Assembly: GCF_025950235.1 (NCBI RefSeq)
Contig: NZ_JAPDDT010000010.1
Coordinates: forward strand, 62,001-126,000
Source of the DNA: Luteolibacter arcticus
GTDB lineage: Bacteria > Verrucomicrobiota > Verrucomicrobiia > Verrucomicrobiales > Akkermansiaceae
Reading direction: 5' to 3'
Length of the DNA stretch: 64,000 bases
Positions 16,947-25,121 of this stretch are shown here, piece by piece (position 1 is the stretch's first letter; the number at the start of each line of letters is the position of its first letter). The translations under genes were made by a program, and so were the position numbers. The notes beneath the pieces were generated by a model. That model saw nothing but the letters and a program-made list of their open reading frames with translations, had not been told where the DNA came from and made no database searches.

Positions 16947-17696
16947 TCAGGGCTTCTTGGCCGCGGCCCGCTTTTCGGCCAGCCAGCGATCGAAATAGTC
17001 GTCCTTCGCTTGCTTTTCGAGCACCTTGAGATCTTCCACGGGATCCTCCCCCCCCGCGCCCGGCAGCAGGAAGAGACGCATCGCCTGATCCAGGCCCATC
17101 GGGCGGGCCGCGAGGGTCATTTCGAGCTTCATCACTTCGGCACCGCGGAGGACTTCCAGCTTCACCTTGTCCCCAGGCTTGTGACGGCGGATCTCGGTTG
17201 CGAAGCTCTCACGGGCACCCATTCCAGCGGGCCATTTGATGTCATTCAGCGCCACCACCACGTCATTGACCTGGAGGCCCGCTTTCGCTGCCGGCGTGTC
17301 AGGATGCACCCAGGTGACCCAAACGCCGCCGCGTTGCTCGTCGTTCCCCGGCAGCGCCACGTTCCGCTCGTCCATCTGGATCCCCACGTAGCCCTTCCCT
17401 TCCTTCCGCTGGTACTCGGAAACGACGACTTCCTTGAGCGCTTCCCGCAGCCGCAGCCTGACCTCGGGATCGCCCGTGGCGTCGTGCTCCTGGAGAAGGC
17501 GGTTTCCCGCATTCTCGGGCTTCTCCTGGGCCCAGGCGATCAGGTCGCGCTGGGCTTGGACGCGGTCCTTGTATTCCTCGCTCGCCAGGGATCCCAAGGC
17601 GGCGGCGGGAAACTCGCCCTCGCCCAAAACCGACGCCGGAAGCATCCAAAGGACACTTCCGGCGAGGGAAAGACGGATGGCATTTACCGGGCGCAT
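16947..17696 (-). CDS. Secreted PDZ-domain protein
   Basis: The 249-residue protein from ATG 17696 has a signal peptide (to about VLGEGE) and an alpha-helical N-terminal third. A PDZ domain at about residues 100-205 contains KGYVGIQMDE, a ligand-groove-like segment (VHPDTPAAKAGLQVNDVVVALN) and the closing VKLEVLRG strand. No protease residues are present, so it is likely an adaptor or chaperone. It sits just downstream of the polysaccharide export genes and 88 bases upstream of the S41 protease gene; a partnership with that protease is possible but inferred. Confidence 0.78.
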   Translation of the reverse strand: MRPVNAIRLSLAGSVLWMLPASVLGEGEFPAAALGSLASEEYKDRVQAQRDLIAWAQEKPENAGNRLLQEHDATGDPEVRLRLREALKEVVVSEYQRKEGKGYVGIQMDERNVALPGNDEQRGGVWVTWVHPDTPAAKAGLQVNDVVVALNDIKWPAGMGARESFATEIRRHKPGDKVKLEVLRGAEVMKLEMTLAARPMGLDQAMRLFLLPGAGGEDPVEDLKVLEKQAKDDYFDRWLAEKRAAAKKP

Positions 17697-17714
17697 TGCA
17701 CGGCGTTGAAACAC

Positions 17715-18281
17715 TTAGTTACCCGTGATGTTCTTCTGAGGCACCTCGATGGTGTCCTTCGGCTCGAGCTTGATGTTCATGTGCTCGGGCTTCCTGAGGT
17801 TGTATTCCTTCACCTCTTTGCCGCGGGTGAGGCGCACGCGGTTCATCGCGCCAAACGGCGTCGCACCCTTGGCGGATTGCACCGCTTCCCAGATGGTCAG
17901 ACCGCGGTAGTACTTCACCGGGCCGGGGCTGACAACCTGCCCACCTACGGTGACGAGCACTTCCTCGAGATTCTCAAGGCTGGTTGCCATCACGTTCACC
18001 GCCGGAGTGGTGAAAATCTTTTCGGCGCGATAGGACGCCTCGATGTTTTGGGCAAGCGAGGTCGGGCTCAACCCTGCAGCCCGAATCGTGCCGCTCAGAA
18101 GCGGCATCCGGATCGTCCCAGCCTCGGAAACGGTGTAGGACCCGCTGATCAAAGATGAATCCTCGGCTGGAACGCCTTTGATCTGGATCTGGATTGCACG
18201 GCCCGCACTGATCGTGGTCTGTGCGACCAGCCCCGGCATCGAAAGGCACAAGAGCGCAAGCAACAGGAACAATCGCTTCAT
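17715..18281 (-). CDS. Wza-like polysaccharide export protein
   Basis: The 188-residue protein has a signal peptide (MKRLFLLLALLCLSMPGLVAQ). A Poly_export-type beta region (YTVSEAGTIRMPLLSGTIRAAGLS ... EASYRAEKIFTTPAVNV) is followed by an SLBB-like segment (VTVGGQVVSPGPVKYYRGLTIWEAVQSAKG). It is shorter than Wza and has no C-terminal membrane helix, so it may form only the periplasmic part of the export channel. It lies 31 bases downstream of the Wzc-like kinase. ATG 18281 gives the cleanest signal peptide; ATG 18308 is an alternative. Confidence 0.83.
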   Translation of the reverse strand: MKRLFLLLALLCLSMPGLVAQTTISAGRAIQIQIKGVPAEDSSLISGSYTVSEAGTIRMPLLSGTIRAAGLSPTSLAQNIEASYRAEKIFTTPAVNVMATSLENLEEVLVTVGGQVVSPGPVKYYRGLTIWEAVQSAKGATPFGAMNRVRLTRGKEVKEYNLRKPEHMNIKLEPKDTIEVPQKNITGN

Positions 18282-18312
18282 GAAACAAATTCTCGGTTGA
18301 GGATTCATGGTG

Positions 18313-20502
18313 TCAATACAGGTCTTGCTTCGAATCGTCGGAAGAGGAGGAACTCCCGCGCGGCGACTGACGGGGTGACGGAGGTTGCGTCGCACCTTGG
18401 CTCGCTGACGACGTAGGCATCGGCTGCGACTCGGCCGGAGCGTAGTAGGTGTAGTAGCTGGTGTAGTACTGATACTGGCTATCGCTGCGGACGTCCACGT
18501 TATTGAGGACCACGCCGATGACGTGGCCGCCCACGTTTTCCACCGCTTGCTTCACCCGCATCAGCATGTTGCGAGGCAGCTTACGGTGCTGGACCACGAT
18601 CATGGTCAGGTCCACTTCGCTCGCGAGCACCGAGGCATCGCTGACGCCCAGGATCGGCGGCGAGTCCACCAGGACCAAGTCGAACCGCTGCTTCACGTCT
18701 TGGATCAGCTCCGACATGCGGCGGCTGTTGAGGATACCGGCCGCGTCGGCAGGCAGGATGCCGGAGGGCATGAAGTAGAGGTTGTCCACCGGCGTCTGAA
18801 GAATAACGTCCTCCAGCATCAGCTCCGTGGTCAGGTAGTTGGTCAGGCCGACGGAGTTGTTGATGTCGAAGAAGGTGTGCAAACGCGGGCGACGCAGGTC
18901 GGCGTCGATCATCAGCGTGGTGTAGCCACCCTGCGCACAGATGTAAGCGAGGTTGACCAAGGTGGTCGACTTGCCTTCGCCGGCACCGCCGGAAACGACG
19001 GTGATGGCATTGTCCTCCGGGTTCTTGCGGTTGAACTCGATGTTCGTGCGCAGGATCCGGTAGGCTTCGGCGTCCGGGCTCATGCCGCTCTGCTTGTAAA
19101 GCACGCCCACATCCTTCGGGATGACGGCCAGCACCGGCACTTGAAGGTAGCGCTCCACATCCTCCAGCGACTTCACGGAGGTATCGAGATACTCGAGGAA
19201 GAAGGCGACGCCGACCCCGAAGATCATTCCGACAACCGCTCCGAGCGCCAGGTTCAGCGTGACATTCGGGCTCACGGGAACGCCGGAAATCATCGGCTCT
19301 TCATGCATGATGATCGGCTCTTCCGTGATCCGCGTCTGCATCTCTTCGGAGATCTGCTTCACCTTGAGCTGCTCCAGCAAGCGCTGGGCGGTTTCGAAGT
19401 CGTTCTTGGCATCCACGAAGCTCTGCGCCGCGATGCCGCCCTTGATCGCCTCTTCCTCTTTCAAATCCATGCGGGTCTTCAGCCGCGACAATTGCTCTTG
19501 GGAGAGTGCGAGCTTGGCCTTGAGAGTTTCGCGGAGATTCGCAACCGCCTCCACCAGGTCCTTCTCCATCTCCTCCAGCATCTTCGCTGAGGAAATCATC
19601 ATGGGGTGCCGCTCGCCTCGTCCCTGGCTTTTCATCCCCTCATACTCCCGCTTGGCGGTTTGGAACTGCGGCAAGAGCACCGGGATAATGTTATCAGGAA
19701 GACTCAGGCCCGAGGCATAATTCATCAACTGCGGGCCATCATACTTCAGCAAGGTTTCGATCTGGCTCTCCAACTGGATCTTGTCTTGTTCCAGTGTCAC
19801 GTAGGCGCGGGCGGCCGATTCAGCGTCATCCGCCTGGTCGAAGCCCCTCGATCCTTGGAACACGCTCTGATCGCCGGAGTAGATGATTCCTTCGGTCCGG
19901 ATGATCTGCGACAAGAGCTTCCGCTTGTCCTCAACTGCATCTTCCTGGACGATCACCGCCTTGCGGAGTTCATCAAGAGCCTGGTTGGCATTGTCGGCCT
20001 GGAGCTTGTTGCGTCGCTCGCGATAGGCCTCTGCCACTTCCTTGGCAATCTTCTGCGCATCCTTCGGGTCATTGTAGCGGACCCGGATCTCGATGAGAGA
20101 TGTGCCCCGGATATCTTGTGCATCAACAATCCCCTTGAGGGTTCGCCGCACCGATTCGAGATCGGTGTTCCAACGATTCACGAGGTCGAGGTTCTCAATT
20201 GCGGCATCCAGGGTCTTCTGGGCCTTGATCACCGCGAACTCGGTGGGCAAGAACGTCGCCATAGACGACTCCTGACCCCGGTTATCGGTCATTCCCGGAA
20301 TCACTTGGGTACCAGTGCCTTTCGGGCGGACCTGCACGACCGCGATGCTCTCATATTTCTTCGGCATCACGTAGGTGATGACGAGTGCTGTCATGAACAC
20401 CAGGAGGAAGGTCAATAGGATGACCCCATACCGGTTCTTGACGACCTGCCAATAGTCGATGGCATGGAGGGAAACCTCCGATGGGTTGGTTGATTGGTTC
20501 AT
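18313..20502 (-). CDS. Wzc-like polysaccharide co-polymerase and tyrosine kinase
   Basis: The 729-residue protein joins a Wzz/GumC-like chain-length domain to a CpsD/CapB-type BY-kinase. Membrane helices lie at about 27-46 and 415-437, enclosing a coiled-coil-rich periplasmic region. The kinase has Walker A SGGAGEGKST (504-513), Walker A' MIDAD (531-535) and Walker B LVDSP (611-615). A tyrosine cluster (SQYQYYTSYYTYY, 675-687) and the final Y729 are likely autophosphorylation sites. It controls export and polymerisation of a surface polysaccharide. No glycosyltransferase or flippase gene is beside it. Confidence 0.93.
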   Translation of the reverse strand: MNQSTNPSEVSLHAIDYWQVVKNRYGVILLTFLLVFMTALVITYVMPKKYESIAVVQVRPKGTGTQVIPGMTDNRGQESSMATFLPTEFAVIKAQKTLDAAIENLDLVNRWNTDLESVRRTLKGIVDAQDIRGTSLIEIRVRYNDPKDAQKIAKEVAEAYRERRNKLQADNANQALDELRKAVIVQEDAVEDKRKLLSQIIRTEGIIYSGDQSVFQGSRGFDQADDAESAARAYVTLEQDKIQLESQIETLLKYDGPQLMNYASGLSLPDNIIPVLLPQFQTAKREYEGMKSQGRGERHPMMISSAKMLEEMEKDLVEAVANLRETLKAKLALSQEQLSRLKTRMDLKEEEAIKGGIAAQSFVDAKNDFETAQRLLEQLKVKQISEEMQTRITEEPIIMHEEPMISGVPVSPNVTLNLALGAVVGMIFGVGVAFFLEYLDTSVKSLEDVERYLQVPVLAVIPKDVGVLYKQSGMSPDAEAYRILRTNIEFNRKNPEDNAITVVSGGAGEGKSTTLVNLAYICAQGGYTTLMIDADLRRPRLHTFFDINNSVGLTNYLTTELMLEDVILQTPVDNLYFMPSGILPADAAGILNSRRMSELIQDVKQRFDLVLVDSPPILGVSDASVLASEVDLTMIVVQHRKLPRNMLMRVKQAVENVGGHVIGVVLNNVDVRSDSQYQYYTSYYTYYAPAESQPMPTSSASQGATQPPSPRQSPRGSSSSSDDSKQDLY

Positions 20503-20554
20503 TTCGAACGATTGCTGAATGGTTTATTGATGCTGATGGCTTCCCGTTCAAACG

Positions 20555-20588
20555 AAAAACTCCCGCAATGGATGGCCATTGCGGGAGT
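20555..20588 (-). terminator. Rho-independent terminator after the barrel gene
   Basis: A perfect 13-bp stem (ACTCCCGCAATGG at 20559-20571 with its complement at 20576-20588) and a four-base loop are followed on the minus strand by five T residues (20555-20559 as A). It lies 60 bases beyond the stop of the outer membrane barrel gene and before the kinase gene, so the barrel gene probably ends its own transcript here. Confidence 0.88.
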
Positions 20589-20648
20589 CTTTGAGCGTGA
20601 AAGGGTCCTTGTCTTGTTGGAGAGTGTTTCCTGGAGAACCTGCCGGGA

Positions 20649-21929
20649 TCAGAATTCGGCACGCACGCCCACGCTGACGCGGTTGCGGCTGTAGCTCTGA
20701 TTGGCGAAATCGGATTCGGAATCCGTGTAGTTGTAGGAGAGGGTGCCGTAGAGCATCTCGGTGAATTTCACCGAGAGACCAACGTAGGCGTTCCAGACGT
20801 CCTCATCGAGACCGCCAGCCGACACTGGGGCCGGACCGGCAGCAGCAACCAAGCGGCCGTCGTCAAACGTCGCTGGGATGTAGTCCACTCCGCCGAAGAC
20901 GCTCAGCATCTGGGAGACCGTGTATTCTCCGGAAACTCCGAAGCGGAGGGTCTGGCGATCACTGAACTCATAGGTTCCGGGACCGATGAAGCGTACGGTG
21001 TCGTATCCCTCGATGCCGTAGCGGACGAAGCTGCGGATCGAGAATTGCTCGTTGACTTGGCTGCGGGCGGTCGCTTCCAGATACGGGCTGACGGTATTCT
21101 CGGATCCGATTCCGTCCGTTTCGTGGAACTGGGCACCCGCGCGAGCGATCAAGATCGTGTTGGGGCTGAAGCGATGCTCGACACCAAGAAGCAGGTGGTG
21201 GTCGGTATAGTCAGACGCGAGCTGGTCGCCATCGGTCTGCGAGTAACGATAATCGAGGGTCAGCACCGTCTGGGGCGTGAGCTGGTAGCGGAACTGATTG
21301 TAAAGCATCCAGGTGAAGCGGTCCTGGTTGCTCACTTCATCATCATAGTCCAAGCCGGTGAGCGAGAAGCCCGTGTAGGTGGCGAGGCGCTCGGTCCACC
21401 GGTAGCCCACCGAATTGTCGGTCGACCAATAGAAGTACTCACCCAACTGACGGGTCGTCGAGAAGCCGTAAGCATAATCCGGCTCAAGCTCGTACGAGAT
21501 GAAGTTCCGACTGGAGAAGCGAAGCCGCTCGCTGACGCGGTGCGTGACGTTCACTCCGGCGCGGGACTGCGTGTAGATGTCGTCAGATCCCGTCGCAGCC
21601 GGCTCGTCGAAGTAATAGATCGCACCAAGGCGAGCATAGACATCCCAAGTGGTCTGGGGCGTGATCGAAACGAAGGAGAGGCCAACGAATGGATTGACGC
21701 TGAAGGCTTCGTCTTCAAAGCCAGGATTAGGGTCAAGCACGCCGTCACCGTTGACGTCGGCCAGAGCGGGCGCCGTCGGGTTGACATTGTCATCCCAGAT
21801 GAAATTGACGCCCGCCTGCCACTTGAGCGGTAGGCTTTCCTGAGCTTCGTCAGGAATGTAATAAAGATCGGCCTGAACCGCTCCGATGGTGGAGGCGACG
21901 GCGAGGGTGGAAAGAAAGCTGCGTTTCAT
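20649..21929 (-). CDS. Outer membrane beta-barrel protein of the polysaccharide locus
   Basis: The 426-residue protein has a signal peptide ending AVQA. About 18 alternating amphipathic strands are rich in Tyr, Phe and Arg, and the chain ends SVGVRAEF with a terminal Phe, the outer membrane insertion signal. An Asp-rich insertion near residue 60 (DVNGDGVLDPN) resembles a calcium-binding loop. The position upstream of wzc- and wza-like genes suggests a role in polysaccharide export or surface display, but it could be a general barrel protein. A terminator follows it. Confidence 0.82.
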   Translation of the reverse strand: MKRSFLSTLAVASTIGAVQADLYYIPDEAQESLPLKWQAGVNFIWDDNVNPTAPALADVNGDGVLDPNPGFEDEAFSVNPFVGLSFVSITPQTTWDVYARLGAIYYFDEPAATGSDDIYTQSRAGVNVTHRVSERLRFSSRNFISYELEPDYAYGFSTTRQLGEYFYWSTDNSVGYRWTERLATYTGFSLTGLDYDDEVSNQDRFTWMLYNQFRYQLTPQTVLTLDYRYSQTDGDQLASDYTDHHLLLGVEHRFSPNTILIARAGAQFHETDGIGSENTVSPYLEATARSQVNEQFSIRSFVRYGIEGYDTVRFIGPGTYEFSDRQTLRFGVSGEYTVSQMLSVFGGVDYIPATFDDGRLVAAAGPAPVSAGGLDEDVWNAYVGLSVKFTEMLYGTLSYNYTDSESDFANQSYSRNRVSVGVRAEF

Positions 21930-21969
21930 GTAGCTTGGTATCAGCAGAATTTACGGGTGCAAAACGAAC

Positions 21970-22578
21970 TCAGTTACGCTTCGCAGCGGAAAAGAACAAA
22001 TCATCCGCCGGACGGTCGATCACCGTGCTGATAGGAGGAGTAAGAATGGGCGGAACACTCGGCGGGGTGCCCGGCGGGATAGTCGGCGGACCACCAGGGG
22101 TCGGACCGACAGGGCCTTGACCCGGGAAGTCCAACGGATTCCAAGCCGGCTTCACGTCGGCAACGGCACCCTTCGCGCCCTTGGCACTCTTGGAGCTGTA
22201 GCCGGATTCGCCGCGATTCGGATCGAGTCGGCTGAGAACCGCTTGCACATCGGCCAGCGCTTCCGGAGCAACGGCCACGGCGCACTGGGAAATCAAGCGC
22301 ATCTTCTCCGGAGCCACGGAGGCGGCCGTTTCAACGATGGCGGCAACCGTCTTGGCATCGGCTTTAGATGCTTCGATGGCGGCCTTCACGACTTCGCAGG
22401 CACAGTCGGGATTTGCCGAAACTTCCTTCTCGACCACTTGCAGCACATCGGCCGGCTTTTCAGCGACGGCAATTTTTACGGAAGCAGCAAGGTTCAGGCA
22501 ATCGGTTTCCGCCGTCGCAACGGCAGGAACGATGCTCAAAGCCGCTGCAACGAGCGCGAATCGGAACGTGGTTTTCAT
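21970..22578 (-). CDS. Secreted Ala-rich protein with Pro-rich C-terminus
   Basis: The 202-residue protein starts at ATG 22578 with a signal peptide (MKTTFRFALVAAALSIVPAVATAE). A helical, Ala/Val-rich region with three or four cysteines (TDCLNLAAS, NPDCACEVV, SQCAVAV) follows. The last 60 residues are Pro/Gly-rich (PGGPPTIPPGTPPSVPP). I do not recognise the family. It is 40 bases upstream of the barrel gene in the same direction and probably shares its transcript. An in-frame extension to 22647 runs into the tRNA gene and is not used. Confidence 0.65.
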   Translation of the reverse strand: MKTTFRFALVAAALSIVPAVATAETDCLNLAASVKIAVAEKPADVLQVVEKEVSANPDCACEVVKAAIEASKADAKTVAAIVETAASVAPEKMRLISQCAVAVAPEALADVQAVLSRLDPNRGESGYSSKSAKGAKGAVADVKPAWNPLDFPGQGPVGPTPGGPPTIPPGTPPSVPPILTPPISTVIDRPADDLFFSAAKRN

Positions 22579-22621
22579 GTCGGAAAAATCGAATCGGGAT
22601 GTCGGGACCGGGTGAGAACGA

Positions 22622-22691
22622 GCGGGTAGTGGGAATCGAACCCACATAGCTAGCTTGGAAGGCTAGAGCTTTACCACTAAGCTATACCCGC
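22622..22691 (-). tRNA. tRNA-Gly (UCC)
   Basis: On the minus strand the sequence folds as a standard tRNA: acceptor GCGGGTA/TACCCGC, D stem GCTT/AAGC with GGT in the loop, anticodon stem CTAGC/GCTAG with loop CTTCCAA (anticodon TCC), and T arm GTGGG/CCCAC with TTCGATT. All stems are fully paired. The 3' CCA is not encoded. Confidence 0.97.
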
Positions 22692-22854
22692 GAAGTCGTG
22701 GGGAAGCTAACAGCCCGTCAGAAGGGGCGGCAAGTTCTTTTTGCTGGAAATCTCTTGGATTTCCGGGCTTCCCCACGTGATCGCGTAAGCCATTGGACAC
22801 AAGGATTTGGGTTGCAGCGGAGGCCCTGCCAAGATACGGACCGGGCCGCAGACA

Positions 22855-22928
22855 GCGGGTGTAGTTCAATGGTAGAACGCGAACTTCCCAAGCTTGAGGC
22901 GTGGGTTCGATTCCCATCACCCGCACCA
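22855..22928 (+). tRNA. tRNA-Gly (CCC)
   Basis: Acceptor GCGGGTG/CACCCGC, D stem GTTC/GAAC, T arm GTGGG/CCCAT with TTCGATT, and an encoded ACCA end are all present. The anticodon loop is TTCCCAA (anticodon CCC). The anticodon stem CGAAC/GCTTG has a G-T wobble and one A-C mismatch, which is unusual for an otherwise good tRNA. It is divergent from the UCC isoacceptor; the 163 bases between them hold no gene. Confidence 0.92.
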
Positions 22929-22948
22929 TTCCCCTCGCAGCGCCGGAT

Positions 22949-23506
22949 TCACCGGCTGACGTAAACGTTTGCGTCCTCGTGAAACCGCCAGGGGAGATCC
23001 TGAGCCCGCGAAATCCCGATGCGGAAGCTGCTTATCACCGTCTGGGGGGCTCCCGTGACGATTCCCGTGCTCTCTCCGTCAAGAAATTGACAGCCGTGAG
23101 CACCCCCATCGATCCCCAGTGCGCGGGTCAATTTGCCGGGCCCGGAACACAAGTCGCGCATCTTCGCTTTACCCCGCCGCTCCATCATCCGCTCCATCCC
23201 CGCCAGCGGTTCCAAGGCGCGGAAGAGCACGAATCCCGATCCCTGCGGCCCATGGACCAGCACGTTGAAGAGCCAGTGGACTCCATAGTTGAGATAAACG
23301 TAGGCCGTTCCAGGCGGGTGGGACGCGACAAAGGCCCGTGCGCCCGGCCGGAAGAACGTGTGGCAGGCCTCATCTCCCTCCGCCGCGTAGGCCTCGGTTT
23401 CCACGATACGGCCCTCGCATCCGCGCCAGAGGAACTTCGCGCCGATCAGTTCGCGGGCGCAGACCAAGGGACTCCGCTCGAAAAACTCTGCCGTGAGCCG
23501 CTCCAT
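22949..23506 (-). CDS. DNA-3-methyladenine glycosylase (AAG/MPG type)
   Basis: The 185-residue protein matches the alkyladenine glycosylase family of base excision repair. It shows ELIGAKFLWRG, the catalytic-region RIVETEAYAAEGDEACH, the YVYLNYGVHWLFNV segment that carries the DNA-intercalating Tyr and the active-site fold, and CSGPGKLTRALGI. The length is typical of bacterial members. Its ATG at 23506 is four bases after the stop of the nif3 gene, so it is the last gene of a three-gene operon. Confidence 0.94.
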   Translation of the reverse strand: MERLTAEFFERSPLVCARELIGAKFLWRGCEGRIVETEAYAAEGDEACHTFFRPGARAFVASHPPGTAYVYLNYGVHWLFNVLVHGPQGSGFVLFRALEPLAGMERMMERRGKAKMRDLCSGPGKLTRALGIDGGAHGCQFLDGESTGIVTGAPQTVISSFRIGISRAQDLPWRFHEDANVYVSR

Positions 23507-23510
23507 CGCC

Positions 23511-24266
23511 TCAAAGCCCGGTCGGGCGGTCGATGAAGGTCCACTCCAGGGCGAAATCGCGGGCCAGCCGGGCAGCCACCGCCTTCACCCCGAAGGTCTC
23601 CGTGGCATAGTGCCCGGCATACAATATATTTACATCCAGTTCCTCCGCCAAAGGATAACTCCAATGCGGGCCCTCCCCTGTGATGAATGTATCAACCCCC
23701 GAGGCTGGGCAAATTGCAACTTCCGAACCCGCGCCGCCGGTGACCAGTCCTATCTTTCTCACTTCTCGGGGCCCGCCGGGACAGACATGCAGTGGACCCT
23801 CGACTACGTCGGAGACCTTTGAAATCAACGATTCCCGGGAAATCTCTACTTCCACGGTCAGCCCCAGCCGCGTCCCCTTCCAATCCAGGAAGGTTCCGCT
23901 CGCCTTGAATCCCAAGGCATTCATCATCAACGCATTGTTCCCCAACTCCGGGTGCACGTCGAGCGGCAGGTGGGCCGAATAAATGGCCAGCCCGCCGTCG
24001 ATCGCCGCCTTGATCTTCCGGTAGAAGGCCCGCGTCAGCGGCTGCACGCCCTGCCAGAACATCCCGTGGTGGACCACCAGCAGGTCCGCACCCGCCGCCA
24101 CCGCAGCCTCGACGACCGGCAGTGAGGCATCCACGGCCGCCGCGACCTTGGTCACGGTCCCGCCGTTCTCAAGCTGCAGACCATTAACTGCGCCCGAGTA
24201 GTCCGGGATCTCGGCAATCCTCAGCTCTGCATCGAGAAAGGCCACGATTTCCTGAAGGCTCGCCAT
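23511..24266 (-). CDS. Nif3-like dinuclear metal centre protein (DUF34)
   Basis: From ATG 24266 the product has 251 residues. It has the family's metal-binding elements: DLLVVHHGMFWQG in the first half, YSAHLPLDVHPELGNN in the middle, and GHYATETFGVKA at the C-terminus, whose His and Glu complete the di-metal site. Family members form hexameric rings; a GTP cyclohydrolase-like or damage-control role has been proposed but is unsettled. The longer frame to 24344 overlaps the pseudouridine synthase gene and is not preferred. Confidence 0.92.
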   Translation of the reverse strand: MASLQEIVAFLDAELRIAEIPDYSGAVNGLQLENGGTVTKVAAAVDASLPVVEAAVAAGADLLVVHHGMFWQGVQPLTRAFYRKIKAAIDGGLAIYSAHLPLDVHPELGNNALMMNALGFKASGTFLDWKGTRLGLTVEVEISRESLISKVSDVVEGPLHVCPGGPREVRKIGLVTGGAGSEVAICPASGVDTFITGEGPHWSYPLAEELDVNILYAGHYATETFGVKAVAARLARDFALEWTFIDRPTGL

Positions 24267-24277
24267 GCCGCCAGCCT

Positions 24278-25006
24278 TCACTCCCCGCAGAAGCGAGTCA
24301 AATCCGCCGGTAGCTCGGAACGCCATTCGCGCATCCCCTCCCACTCCGCGGTCAGCTTGCAGGCGTGCAGGGCGTGGCGCGGCAGGATCAGACGCGCCAC
24401 CGACTCGTCGGAAAGCCCGTCCGCCATCTGCTCCAGGTAGGGTTTCCCGTCCGTCCCGTAGATCTTATCCCCCACCAGCGGATGGCCGAGGTGTTCCAGG
24501 TGCACGCGGATCTGGTGCATCCGCCCCGTTTCCGGAAAACATCGCAGCACCGTGAACTCCCCGAGCGCATTGGAAAAGCGCCGCTCCACCCGGAAGCCCG
24601 TCACGCAATCCCTGCCCGCCGGATCCACCGCCTGCCGCAGCCAAATCTCACCGCCTGCTCTTATAATAGCAGCCTCCACGCGCATCTCCTCCAACGCCGG
24701 CGAGCCGTGGACGATCGCCAGATACTCCTTCCCGATTTCCCGCCGCTCGAATTGCCGTGAGAAATGCCGCGCCGCCGCGGCGTGCTTGGCCACCAGCACC
24801 AGCCCGCTCGTCTCCCGGTCCAGCCGCGTCAGGATCGAAAGCCGCGCGCCGTTCGCGATCTCGTAGCGCAGCAACTCCTCCAATCCGCCGAGCAAGGTCG
24901 CCTCCACCTTGCCATTCGCCGGGTGCACCGCCAGCGGAGCTGGCTTGTCGACGACGATCCAGTCGTCCGACTCGTCGATCACCCGGAAATCACACACCGC
25001 CCGCAC
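24278..25006 (-). CDS. RluA-family RNA pseudouridine synthase
   Basis: With GTG 25006 the protein has 242 residues and lacks an S4 domain. The catalytic motif is LTRLDRETSGLVL with Asp63. VIDESDDWIVVDKPAPLAVHP at the N-terminus and GRMHQIRVHLEHLGHPLVGDKIYG further on are typical of the family. Whether the target is tRNA or rRNA cannot be told. The start is uncertain: GTG 24997 is also possible, and the frame continues into an inverted repeat up to a TTG at 25027. It is the first gene of the rluA-nif3-mpg operon, divergent from lpxC-fabZ. Confidence 0.9.
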   Translation of the reverse strand: MRAVCDFRVIDESDDWIVVDKPAPLAVHPANGKVEATLLGGLEELLRYEIANGARLSILTRLDRETSGLVLVAKHAAAARHFSRQFERREIGKEYLAIVHGSPALEEMRVEAAIIRAGGEIWLRQAVDPAGRDCVTGFRVERRFSNALGEFTVLRCFPETGRMHQIRVHLEHLGHPLVGDKIYGTDGKPYLEQMADGLSDESVARLILPRHALHACKLTAEWEGMREWRSELPADLTRFCGE

Positions 25007-25010
25007 GCGG

Positions 25011-25114
25011 CGAGTAGCGGGTAGCAAGTAGCTTGTAGCGAGGGAAAAAGACGCTCTGAAGAACGCGCAAACGGCTGTTTCCCCTTGCTACAAACTACCC
25101 GCTACCTGCTACTT
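25011..25114. repeat. Inverted repeat of GTAGC heptamers between divergent genes
   Basis: The left arm (25011-25043) reads as seven-base units ending GTAGC (GGGTAGC, AAGTAGC, TTGTAGC). The right arm (25083-25114) is the same kind of array in reverse orientation, and the arms pair with a few mismatches around a 39-base spacer. The whole element fills the space between the pseudouridine synthase start and the lpxC-fabZ start, so promoters for both genes would have to lie within or beside it. No standard -35/-10 pair stands out. Confidence 0.72.
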
Positions 25115-25121
25115 CCCGCCC

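Noticed and set aside
14918..17029. A 703-codon plus-strand open frame
   Set aside because: It is antisense to the tail-specific protease gene, whose catalytic residues and lipobox are clear.
22578..22647. In-frame N-terminal extension of the Ala-rich secreted protein
   Set aside because: The extension would translate part of the tRNA-Gly(UCC) gene and would bury the signal peptide inside the chain.
25011..25114. CRISPR array suspected because of regular short repeats
   Set aside because: The units are only seven bases, have no spacers and run in opposite orientations; no cas gene is nearby.
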